Assembly: GCA_964605705.1 (NCBI GenBank)
Contig: CAZSDW010000083.1
Coordinates: 1-7,398, forward strand
DNA from: CAZSDW01 sp964605705
GTDB lineage: Bacteria; Fidelibacterota; UBA2242
Reading direction: 5' to 3'
Length of the DNA: 7,398 nucleotides
Positions 1 through 6,556 of the stretch are shown here, piece after piece; the first letter of the stretch is position 1; the number at the start of each line of letters is the position of its first letter. The notes below the pieces were generated by a model. It worked only from the letters and a program-made list of their open reading frames with translations, did no database searches and was not told where the DNA came from. Position numbers and translations under genes: made by a program.

Positions 1-249
1 GTGGAACCAGTAAAATTTTATGCTAAAAACTAAAAATATTGAGTGAATAATTTCATAAGATATGTTAATTTACAGCGCTTTGATGGTTTATTGAAAAATA
101 CAGACAGCAGATGTAATCAGGGATGTACATTTAGATCTGTTTACGATAAATTTTCAGAAATATTTACTCTATTAACCGAACTATAGAACAATAGAATGTA
201 GAGGGATAGTAGCGTAATATTTTCAGATTAATCCAAGGAGGCATGCCCT
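1..249. other. Upstream region of the hydrogenase operon
   Basis: AT-rich stretch without a convincing gene. The first 33 bases can be read as the last ten codons of an upstream reading frame ending in TAA at 31-33, but this is too short to support. I saw no consensus sigma-70 promoter: TTGAAA at 91-96 is followed by TGTAAT at 112-117 with only a 15-bp spacer, which is weak. A strong ribosome binding site, AAGGAGG at 235-241, lies 8 nt before the response-regulator ATG and fixes that start. The operon promoter is probably in this region, because the next gene begins a closely packed set, but I cannot place it. Confidence 0.5.
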
Positions 250-621
250 ATGGCGAAAATATTAGTTATTGATGATGATGTTGATTTTGTATCTGCCGTT
301 GAGTTGGTGCTGAACAGTGCCGGCTTTGATGTCGCGATTGCCTATTCCCGTCAGGAAGGAATGGAAAAATTCAATACCGAATCACCAGACCTTATTCTGC
401 TTGATGTCATGATGGACGAACCGGATGATGGATTTGTACTGGCTCAGGCATTAAAAAAGAAATCAAAAGAAACGCCCATTTTGATGTTGACCAGTGTTGG
501 TCAGGTAACGGGAATGGATTTTGATAAAGATAATGAGATGGTTCCGGTCGATGATTTTGAACAGAAGCCGATTATGCCAAACCAATTACTGGAAAAAGTC
601 AATCAATTACTTGGCTTATAA
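250..621 (+). CDS. Single-domain response regulator (CheY-like receiver)
   Basis: This 123-residue protein is a complete receiver domain with no output domain. The acidic pocket is D8-D9-D10, the predicted phospho-acceptor is D52 in LLDVMMDEPDDGF, the switch Ser/Thr region is T81-S82, and the conserved lysine is K106 in a K-P pair. Its length is that of a lone receiver domain, so it should act by phosphorylation-dependent binding to a partner rather than by binding DNA itself. It is the first gene of a tight operon: its stop at 619-621 overlaps the ribosome binding site of the diaphorase gene, which starts 12 nt later. No sensor kinase is present in the window. The coupling to a hydrogenase suggests it either regulates or is regulated by redox/H2 metabolism; this is inference from position only. 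The family call is secure; the partner and role are unknown. Confidence 0.93.
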   Translation: MAKILVIDDDVDFVSAVELVLNSAGFDVAIAYSRQEGMEKFNTESPDLILLDVMMDEPDDGFVLAQALKKKSKETPILMLTSVGQVTGMDFDKDNEMVPVDDFEQKPIMPNQLLEKVNQLLGL

Positions 622-633
622 GGAGAGTTACTA

Positions 634-2340
634 ATGCATAGTATTATTGATAGACGAAAAGTCAATAAACAGATTGCGGAACTCAGAGATAAATATGGCA
701 ACGATCGCTCTGCGCTGATGCCGATTCTCCAGGATCTCCAGGAAATATACGGTTATCTGCCAAACGTTGTCATGCAGGAAACGGCACATGCTTTGGGCAT
801 CCATCCTGTGGAGGTCGAAGGTGTTGCCAGTTTTTACAGTTTTTTCCGGACGAAGGAAAAACAGGGCAAATATGTCATCCGCCTTTGTCAGACAATTTCC
901 TGTGACCTTGCCGGTAAACAGAATGTTGCCCGGCAGCTGGAAAATGAACTGGGCATCAAATTCGGCGAAACGACCAAAGATGGGAAGTTTACCCTTGAAT
1001 ATACCAATTGCCTGGGAATGTGCGATCAGGGACCGGCATTGATGATCAATGATCGGCTTTTTGCAAAAGTGGATGTTGAAAAAGCTTCCCAGATTATTGC
1101 CGATTGTCGCCGGGATTTCCTGAAAAGTGATTTCCCGGAAGTGGTGCCTTCCAATGTTAAAAAAGCCGGTCCTATTCTGGATCACGGCATTAAGGCAACT
1201 GCGCCGTTAAAAAAAGCATTGAATATGAAACGTTCGGAAATAATCGGCGTTATCCGTGAATCGGGACTAAAAGGACGAGGTGGCGCCGGTTTTCCAACAG
1301 CCGTAAAATGGCAACTGGCTGGAGCCGCCCGGGGTGAGAAAAAATATATCGTCTGTAATGCTGACGAAGGTGAACCGGGAACATTTAAAGACCGCATGTT
1401 GCTTTATGAACAGACCGATTTGTTGATCGATGGAATGACCATTGGCGCATATGCCATCGGTGCCAGCAAGGGATTTATCTACCTTCGCGGCGAATATCTC
1501 TACCTGAAAAAGTATCTTCAAAAAGCACTTGAAGCCCGTCGCTCCGAAAATCTGCTTGGTAAGAATATTCTGACAAAAGAAAATTTTAATTTTGATATAG
1601 AAATCAGAATGGGCGCCGGCGCCTACGTTTGCGGTGAAGAGACCGCTTTGATCGAATCCCTCGAGGGATATCGTGGGGAACCACGCAACCGTCCCCCCTT
1701 TCCTGTCGATACCGGTTTTCAGGGGAATCCGACCATCGTCAATAATGTCGAAACATTTATCGACGCAGCGTTAATCGTTTCCAAAGGAGCTGATTGGTTC
1801 AGCAAATACGGGACGGATAAATCCAGGGGCATGAAAATATTCAGTGTTTCCGGCGATTGCAAAAGACCGGGTATATATGAATTACCGTTTGGTATTAAAG
1901 TCTCCGAACTTCTGCAGGAAGTCGGCGGCGAAAATGCCAAAGCAGTCCAGATCGGCGGCGCTTCCGGCAATTGTGTCGCGCGGCAGGAATTTCACCGCAC
2001 AATCGCCTACGAAGATATCGGCTCCGGTGGATCGATCATCGTTTTCGGACCTGATACCGATATGCTCCGGGTTGCCAAAAACTTCCTCGAGTTTTTTGTG
2101 GAAGAATCCTGCGGTCAGTGTACCCCCTGCCGGAACGGGAATCCCAAACTGCTGGAAGGTATCGAAATGCTCGAACATGGTCGCTGCTCGGTCACTTACC
2201 TTAATGAGCTGAAAAAATTGGGTGAGACGATTCAACTCAGTTCGAAATGCGGACTGGGACAATCCAGCCCGAATGCTTTCCTGTCGATTGTAAACAATTT
2301 TAAACCAGAAATCCTCGGCAGAATACCGGAAACTGACTAA
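634..2340 (+). CDS. Fused NuoE-NuoF diaphorase subunit of NAD(H)-linked [FeFe]-hydrogenase
   Basis: This 568-residue cytoplasmic flavoprotein joins two subunits that are usually separate. Residues 1-165 are a NuoE/HydC-like thioredoxin-fold domain with the 2Fe-2S ligand set C85, C90, C126, C130. Residues 175-568 are a NuoF/HydB-like domain: the glycine-rich FMN-site motif GRGGAGFPTAVKW (214-226), the NADH-site region around GAGAYVCGEE (327-336), and the N3-type 4Fe-4S ligands C493, C496, C499 and C539. It should transfer hydride electrons between NAD(H) and FMN and pass single electrons to HydA. HoxF of NAD-reducing [NiFe]-hydrogenases has the same E-F fusion, but here the partner is an [FeFe] enzyme. 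Unlike Thermotoga-type HydB it has no N-terminal 2Fe-2S domain before the NuoF part and no C-terminal 2x[4Fe-4S] ferredoxin domain. AAGGAGAG at 620-627 supports the ATG. The hydrogenase gene follows after 11 nt. It is not a formate dehydrogenase diaphorase, given the HydA neighbour. Confidence 0.95.
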   Translation: MHSIIDRRKVNKQIAELRDKYGNDRSALMPILQDLQEIYGYLPNVVMQETAHALGIHPVEVEGVASFYSFFRTKEKQGKYVIRLCQTISCDLAGKQNVARQLENELGIKFGETTKDGKFTLEYTNCLGMCDQGPALMINDRLFAKVDVEKASQIIADCRRDFLKSDFPEVVPSNVKKAGPILDHGIKATAPLKKALNMKRSEIIGVIRESGLKGRGGAGFPTAVKWQLAGAARGEKKYIVCNADEGEPGTFKDRMLLYEQTDLLIDGMTIGAYAIGASKGFIYLRGEYLYLKKYLQKALEARRSENLLGKNILTKENFNFDIEIRMGAGAYVCGEETALIESLEGYRGEPRNRPPFPVDTGFQGNPTIVNNVETFIDAALIVSKGADWFSKYGTDKSRGMKIFSVSGDCKRPGIYELPFGIKVSELLQEVGGENAKAVQIGGASGNCVARQEFHRTIAYEDIGSGGSIIVFGPDTDMLRVAKNFLEFFVEESCGQCTPCRNGNPKLLEGIEMLEHGRCSVTYLNELKKLGETIQLSSKCGLGQSSPNAFLSIVNNFKPEILGRIPETD

Positions 2341-2351
2341 GGAGAGAACAA

Positions 2352-4280
2352 ATGCAAGAAAAAGATAAATTATTTGAAGAAGTAATCCGATCCCCAAAAA
2401 GTACTATCCCCAGTGCCGTCAAATCACCGGTCAATGCCGAAGCAATCGGTGCGTTGATAAAAGTAACAATCGATGATAAAGAAATCAGAGTGCCCATGGG
2501 TACAACAATTCTGGAAGCGGCAAAGATGCTGGGGATCACCATTCCAACGCTGTGTTATCATGAAGACCTATGTATCGCCGGTGTTTGCCGGATTTGTGTC
2601 GTCGAGATCGATGGTTATCGCACCCTTCAGGCGTCGTGTGCCTTTCCGATTACTGCGCCACTGGTCGTCCATACTCACACCCGGAAAGTCCGCCAAGCCC
2701 GTCGCCATATCCTCGACCTGCTGCTCTCCAATCATTACGGTGAATGTTACAGCTGTGTTCGTAATAATAATTGTGAATTACAAACTCTGGCAAATGAATA
2801 TGGCGTTGATTTCTATCGGTTCGGGCACGTTGAAGAACCCAAATTCGGTCGGGATCAGTCCTCCTATGCGATTGTCCGTGATATGGATAAATGTATTATG
2901 TGTCGGCGCTGCGTTCGCACCTGTATCGATCTGCAGGAAGTCGGCGTTTATGAGGCTGTTGAAAAAGGCAATCAAACCCGCATTGGTACCTTTATGGACA
3001 ATCCCATGGCGGAACTGATTTGCATCAATTGCGGTCAATGTATCAACCGCTGTCCCACCGGCGCCCTGCATGCCAACGATCCGTCCGATGAGATCTGGGC
3101 AGCTATCGATGATCCCAACAAACATGTCGTTATTCAAACGGCTCCGGCGCCCCGTTCTGCAATTGGGGAATGTTTCGGTCTTGAGCCCGGCACACCGTTG
3201 ACTTTCGAGATGAATACTGCGATGCGTTACTGTGGATTCGATAAAGTCTTTGACACCAATTTTTCTGCCGATCTGACCATCATGGAAGAAGGAACCGAAT
3301 TAATTCTACGCCTTTATAAAGCGCTGGTGCTGGGCGAAAAGCAATTTCTGCCGCAGTTTACCTCCTGTTCCCCGGGCTGGGTCAAATACATCGAACATTT
3401 TTATCCTGAAATGATCCCGCATTTGTCATCCGCAAAGAGTCCACAGCAGATGTTTGGGGCTGTTATCAAAACCTACTATGCCGAAAAAATGAATATCGAT
3501 CCGGCTGATATCGTTACCGTAGCCCTGATGCCCTGTACTGCCAAGAAATTCGAGTGTAACCGCCCGGAAATGTACGACTCGGGTTTCAAGGATATCGACT
3601 ATGGTCTGACAACCCGTGAATTGGCGCAGATGTTCAAGGAAGCCGGCATTGATCTCATCAATATGAAAAAATCGGATTTCGATGATCCTTTCGGAACAGC
3701 AACCGGTTCCGGCGTCATTTTCGGTGCCACTGGCGGTGTGATGGAATCCGCTATCAGAACCGTCTATGAACTGGTCACCGGTGAACGCATCGAGAAACTC
3801 TTTGACCATGCGAATATCGTTCCGGTACGCGGTTTTGAAGGCGTCCGCTATGCCGAATTGTCAATCACCAAAGTTGGAACGGTTCCGGATATCATAAAAC
3901 ACCTGATTCCCAACTGGGATTGGCTGAAAGGCGCAACACTGAAGGTTGCAGTCTGCCATGGTACGGCGAATGCCAAGAAAGTGCTCGACAATATCAAAGC
4001 AGGCGGCAAACTCAGCGAATGCCATTTCATCGAGTTTATGGCGTGTCCGGGCGGCTGTCTCGGCGGCGGCGGTATGCCGGTACCAACCAATGAAAAAATC
4101 CGGGCTGCACGCGCCAGAGCCATTTATGCCGAAGACGAAGCAGCAGAAGTTCGTAAATCTTACGAAAATCCTGCTGTTTTGAAACTCTATTCCGAATTTT
4201 TCACGGAAGGTCCCTGCGGTCACAAGAACCATAAACTGCTGCATACGGATTATGTTGAACGAGGAAAAAAACTCGTTTAA
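2352..4280 (+). CDS. hydA: [FeFe]-hydrogenase catalytic subunit, multi-cluster HydA type
   Basis: This 642-residue protein catalyses reversible H2 formation from protons and electrons. After a ~36-residue polar leader come a plant-ferredoxin-type 2Fe-2S site (C68, C79, C82, C96), a His-ligated 4Fe-4S site (H128, C132, C135, C141), two bacterial-ferredoxin 4Fe-4S sites (C181/184/187/191 and C224/227/230/234), then the H-cluster domain. L1 is TSCSPGW (337-343), L2 MPCTAKKFE (393-401) and L3 runs 561-576 with C565, C569 and the glycine run. Proton-path residues seen in clostridial CpI have counterparts at E313, E316, S359 and R320. L1 differs from the textbook TSCCPxW by a serine at 340. The C-terminal tail keeps the usual LLHTDY-like ending; there is no additional C-terminal 2Fe-2S domain. 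No signal peptide is seen, so it is cytoplasmic and partnered with the fused diaphorase upstream. AAGGAGAG at 2339-2346 sets the start. HydE/F/G maturases must be encoded elsewhere. Confidence 0.97.
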   Translation: MQEKDKLFEEVIRSPKSTIPSAVKSPVNAEAIGALIKVTIDDKEIRVPMGTTILEAAKMLGITIPTLCYHEDLCIAGVCRICVVEIDGYRTLQASCAFPITAPLVVHTHTRKVRQARRHILDLLLSNHYGECYSCVRNNNCELQTLANEYGVDFYRFGHVEEPKFGRDQSSYAIVRDMDKCIMCRRCVRTCIDLQEVGVYEAVEKGNQTRIGTFMDNPMAELICINCGQCINRCPTGALHANDPSDEIWAAIDDPNKHVVIQTAPAPRSAIGECFGLEPGTPLTFEMNTAMRYCGFDKVFDTNFSADLTIMEEGTELILRLYKALVLGEKQFLPQFTSCSPGWVKYIEHFYPEMIPHLSSAKSPQQMFGAVIKTYYAEKMNIDPADIVTVALMPCTAKKFECNRPEMYDSGFKDIDYGLTTRELAQMFKEAGIDLINMKKSDFDDPFGTATGSGVIFGATGGVMESAIRTVYELVTGERIEKLFDHANIVPVRGFEGVRYAELSITKVGTVPDIIKHLIPNWDWLKGATLKVAVCHGTANAKKVLDNIKAGGKLSECHFIEFMACPGGCLGGGGMPVPTNEKIRAARARAIYAEDEAAEVRKSYENPAVLKLYSEFFTEGPCGHKNHKLLHTDYVERGKKLV

Positions 4281-4307
4281 CTTTTGTAATTAATCTATTT
4301 ACAAACT

Positions 4308-4331
4308 ACCCAGAGGTACAATCCTCCGGGT
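4308..4331 (+). other. Stem-loop just downstream of hydA
   Basis: ACCCAGAGG pairs with CCTCCGGGT across a 6-nt loop, giving nine positions with one A-C mismatch, 27 nt after the hydA stop. No T-run follows, so it is a poor intrinsic terminator; it may protect the mRNA 3' end or be incidental. Confidence 0.35.
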
Positions 4332-4356
4332 GTTCATTACTAATTAGAATCTGAAA

Positions 4357-4388
4357 TAATGCAACGTTTTAAATATTTTGTTGCATTA
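4357..4388. repeat. 9-bp inverted repeat, AT-rich loop
   Basis: TAATGCAAC (4357-4365) and GTTGCATTA (4380-4388) are exact reverse complements separated by 14 AT-rich bases. It could be a stem-loop or a dimeric protein site. Immediately after it the 10-mer AATTCAATAG occurs twice in tandem at 4397-4416. Confidence 0.45.
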
Positions 4389-4445
4389 GTAAAATAAATT
4401 CAATAGAATTCAATAGTCTCATTTGCCAAGTGTAAAAAGAGAACT

Positions 4446-4475
4446 TCGTCGCCTTCGGGCGGCGATTGCATTTTT
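4446..4475 (+). terminator. Intrinsic terminator after the hydrogenase operon
   Basis: TCGTCGCC and GGCGGCGA form an 8-bp stem (one U-G wobble) closed by the very stable UUCG tetraloop, followed after TTGCA by five T residues at 4471-4475. It ends one base before the left end of the ISL3 element at 4477. It is the best terminator candidate for plus-strand transcription from hydA, although it lies about 165 nt after that stop. A-rich sequence upstream of the stem could let it work weakly in the other direction, for transcripts leaving the transposase remnant. Confidence 0.65.
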
Positions 4476-4476
4476 A

Positions 4477-4500
4477 GGCACTTCTGGGTTTAGTGTGGAA
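4477..4500 (+). repeat. Left terminal inverted repeat of the ISL3 element
   Basis: 24 bp beginning GGCACTTCTGGG and ending GTGTGGAA. The transposase stop codon (complement of 4490-4492) lies inside it. It pairs with 5334-5357 at 17 of 24 positions, with the mismatches clustered at positions 3-4, 9 and 13-16. Confidence 0.8.
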
Positions 4501-5306
4501 TCATGCCCAAGTCGCCTAAGTGAAATAGGATAGCGATTCGATAATTTTTGAAGTCCCGAAAGCCTCTGGCAATAGATTTGATCAGTTGTATTTTTGCGTT
4601 AAAGCCCTCTGCAAGTCCGTTACTAATCTGATGTTTAATCCAAGTCAACAAGCCTTCTATATGTCTTTTTAACATTTTGGCAATTTCAATGATCGGTTTC
4701 AGACGGGAATGGGTTGCCGAAAAATACCACTGTTTAAAAAATATCTCTGCCTCTTCAATCGTCGTCAAAGACCAGAAATCCCGAAAGAGTTCCTTACGAT
4801 TCTATCGACGGCTTCGTTCAAATGTTTGGTCACATGAAAGCGATCATAAACGATATCGGCTTGCGGTACATGACGGCGGGCTCCGGAAATATAGGCTTTC
4901 CAGAAATCCATACATACGGATTGAACATTCTTCCGCTGCTCATCTTCAGCATCTGAATTGCGAAACCTTCAAATAAATGGCTAAACCGGGCCATCTCATC
5001 TGCCCAATCAATTGTTATCGTCTTGATTCCATGCTCCGGACATTTGACTCGGGGAATGTGGCTATGGATAAAGGTTTTCATCTGGCAGGTATCCCGATGA
5101 CGCCAGACTCGCTCTTTCCGACGATCATGGATTTTGCAGAGTGTCTCTTTATTTTCCTTCTGACAAACGGGACAATGCGCCTGCATTCCAGCTGGCCATT
5201 CAACAGATATATCAATCCGCTCTTGATCGATATCCAATTCAATATCCATAACTTCCCAGGGTGACTGGATACCTAATATTTGCGTGTAAAGTGCTTTATC
5301 TTCCAT
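4490..5306 (-). pseudogene. ISL3-family transposase, broken in three frames with two internal deletions
   Basis: The N-terminal piece (5306 to about 4940) starts MEDKALYTQILGIQSPWEV and carries the zf-ISL3 zinc-ribbon cysteines (CPVC near residues 45-48, later Cys near 88) and the start of the helix-turn-helix. Reading then continues in a second frame (about 4935-4792) that is not part of the N-terminal ORF. It encodes the core block SVCMDFWKAYI...IVYDRFHVTKHLNEAVD. A third frame (4798-4490) holds KELFRDFWSLTT and the C-terminal block with LAEGFNAKIQ, which has the glutamate of the DDE triad, and ends GMIPH. In intact relatives about 110 residues lie between the first two blocks, including the first catalytic Asp, and about 50-60 between the second and third. 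Both stretches are missing here, and each join also shifts frame. No active enzyme can be made. It transposed by DNA cut-and-paste chemistry originally. Confidence 0.88.
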
Positions 5307-5326
5307 ATAATAAATTACTCATTTTA

Positions 5327-6253
5327 TCATCTTTTCCACACATTTCCCGGAAGAACCAAATCTTTTAAATACTGTTTATAATCAGGATTCTTATCTTGAT
5401 TTAACCATCTAATCTCTTTCCTTTGTTTTAAAAGATTAATTTTATCTTCTGAATATGTTGACATATACTGCCATCTATATGGACCTTTTCCATTATGGTC
5501 ATCATATTTAAAACGATCTAAGTACTCTTGGCTATAATTTGTATATTGTTTATTGAAAATAAAATTATCACTCCTCTTTACATAATAGAAAATTGAATCA
5601 GTATCTAAACTAAATTTATTTGCTAAAGCTTTACTGCTTCCAGTATTTGTTGTTCTTTGCCAGACTAACTCGCTTTTAAAATTATACTCTCCAAATAACT
5701 CATCAAGAATAGCTTTTATATAATGACTCTTTTTCCAATCCAGATGTACGTATATTGAACCATCACTTGCCAGTATTTCATACATCAGGATCAAACGTTT
5801 CCTTAAAAACTCGATAAACTGGGCACCAATGATTTTATCGTGATAGGCTTTTTCCCGGTCTTTCATGAAGTCCTGCCGGGTAGCAAAGGGCGGATCGATA
5901 TAGATCAGTTTGATGCGGTTTCGGGTTTTATACTTATCCGGTCCCCGCTGATCATCATAGAGGGTTTTCAATGCCATGAGATTATCACCGAAGATCAGCA
6001 AATTACGCCAGTCGTCTTCAAAGGGATTGTCGCTGTTGAAGCTGCGTACTTCCTGGAATGGCGCGGCGGGCGTCAAAGCCAGCACATCCTCTTTCCGGGT
6101 TTTGCCCTTGTAAACGAGTTTATAATCCTTGGTGGCTTCGATATATTCACCATCATCTGCCGGAAACAGCAGATTTCTGTATGACTCTGGGATTGGTTTA
6201 CCTTCCTGAATGCACTTGATCAGACGTTCTCTTTCGGATTCGGTTAGGTTCAT
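5327..6253 (-). pseudogene. DNA adenine/cytosine-N4 methyltransferase (type III Mod-like), C-terminally truncated by the IS
   Basis: The 308-residue frame has the N6/N4 methylase layout of the beta class: GDNLMALKTLY (89-99), catalytic DPPF at 120-123 in IYIDPPFATRQ, then SDGSIYVHLDW (163-173) and the following NFKSELVWQR (191-200). The SAM-binding FxGxG motif and the C-terminal half expected for this family (usually well over 500 residues) are missing. The boundary is the ISL3 end at 5357/5358, so native sequence stops at about residue 298 and the last ten residues and the stop come from the element. It would have methylated DNA bases using SAM, probably as part of a restriction-modification or orphan modification system; no res or restriction gene is in the window. 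GAGGA (complement of 6261-6265) sits 7 nt before the ATG. Base composition changes sharply at about residue 145 (near 5820): GC is about 47% upstream and 29% downstream, suggesting a swapped target-recognition region. It is unlikely to be active. Confidence 0.85.
5334..5357 (-). repeat. Right terminal inverted repeat of the ISL3 element
   Basis: Read on the minus strand it begins GGTTCTTCCGGG and ends GTGTGGAA. It doubles as coding sequence: in the frame of the truncated methyltransferase it supplies the residues LVLPGNVW, just before that gene's artificial stop. Confidence 0.8.
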
Positions 6254-6280
6254 ATAAAAATCCTCGCTTTTATTATCAGC

Positions 6281-6313
6281 AACCTTCCGAAGGTTTACAA
6301 CCTTCGGAAGGTT
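6281..6313. repeat. Double palindrome (15-bp inverted repeat, each arm self-complementary)
   Basis: AACCTTCCGAAGGTT (6281-6295) and AACCTTCGGAAGGTT (6299-6313) are exact reverse complements separated by TAC. Each arm is itself a 7+1+7 palindrome. It can therefore fold as one long hairpin or two short ones. It lies 28 nt upstream of the methyltransferase start, in what would be its 5' leader, and looks like a dispersed REP-type intergenic repeat, though other copies cannot be checked here. Confidence 0.75.
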
Positions 6314-6428
6314 ATCTCAACCAATTTTAGTTAAAACCACAATGTTCATTTCGGACTATTTTATTTAATCACTCTAATAATAGCAAGTAATAAAACTACA
6401 TCGTAGCTGAAATATAGTCATTTTTATT

Positions 6429-6554
6429 GGATCGCCTCTCTCTAAGATAGCCGCGCGACACTTTTTGACAGGATCACCTGTCTCGGAGGTAGGCGCGTGA
6501 CTCTATTTGACAGGATGTCCTCTCTCTGAGATAGGCGCGAGGTTCTTTTTAAAA
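6429..6554. repeat. Three tandem 42-bp repeats
   Basis: Units 6429-6470, 6471-6512 and 6513-6554 are each exactly 42 bp and start GGAT. They share a CCT-TCTC core, a TAG-CGCG core and a T-rich end. By hand, units 1/3 match at 32 and units 2/3 at 31 of 42 positions. There are no spacers, so this is not CRISPR, and stops on both strands rule out a repeat protein. Each unit can form a short hairpin from CCT.TCTC and GAG..AGG. Confidence 0.8.
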
Positions 6555-6556
6555 GG

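Larger units (their letters stand above)
4477..5357 (-). mobile_element. Decayed ISL3-family insertion sequence
   Basis: The element is bounded by imperfect terminal inverted repeats that match at 17 of 24 positions by hand alignment: 4477-4500 (starting GGCACTTCTGGG) and, on the other strand, 5334-5357 (starting GGTTCTTCCGGG). Both end in GTGTGGAA, and the starts and general form are typical of ISL3 ends. It contains a broken minus-strand ISL3 transposase. At 881 bp it is well short of the roughly 1.3-1.5 kb of intact relatives, consistent with internal deletions. The 8-bp flanks (CATTTTTA left, AAATCTTT right) do not match, so no target duplication is left, suggesting a rearrangement or deletion next to the element after insertion. 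It should be non-autonomous. Confidence 0.85.

Noticed and set aside
631..1185. 184-residue minus-strand open frame opposite the diaphorase
   Set aside because: It lies entirely antisense to a gene with clear NuoE motifs and has no family features of its own.
1882..2397. 171-residue minus-strand open frame across the diaphorase/hydA junction
   Set aside because: Antisense to conserved Fe-S ligand regions; no recognisable domain or ribosome binding site.
2473..3018. 181-residue plus-strand frame inside hydA
   Set aside because: Out-of-frame shadow of the hydA ferredoxin domains.
4677..5264. Two plus-strand open frames (99 and 95 residues) within the IS
   Set aside because: They are antisense to the recognisable ISL3 transposase blocks.
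5330..5359. Natural C-terminus LVLPGNVWKR of the methyltransferase
   Set aside because: These codons coincide with the ISL3 terminal repeat, and the family needs a further C-terminal half including the FxGxG motif.
5840..6184. 114-residue plus-strand frame opposite the methyltransferase
   Set aside because: Antisense to the DPPF catalytic block; no independent support.
6465..6512. Consensus -35 boxes TTGACA in the 42-bp repeats
   Set aside because: No -10 box at 16-18 bp; the match is part of the repeat unit and unit 3 has lost it.
6429..6554. CRISPR array
   Set aside because: The 42-bp units are contiguous with no spacers, are only about 75% identical, and no cas gene is nearby.
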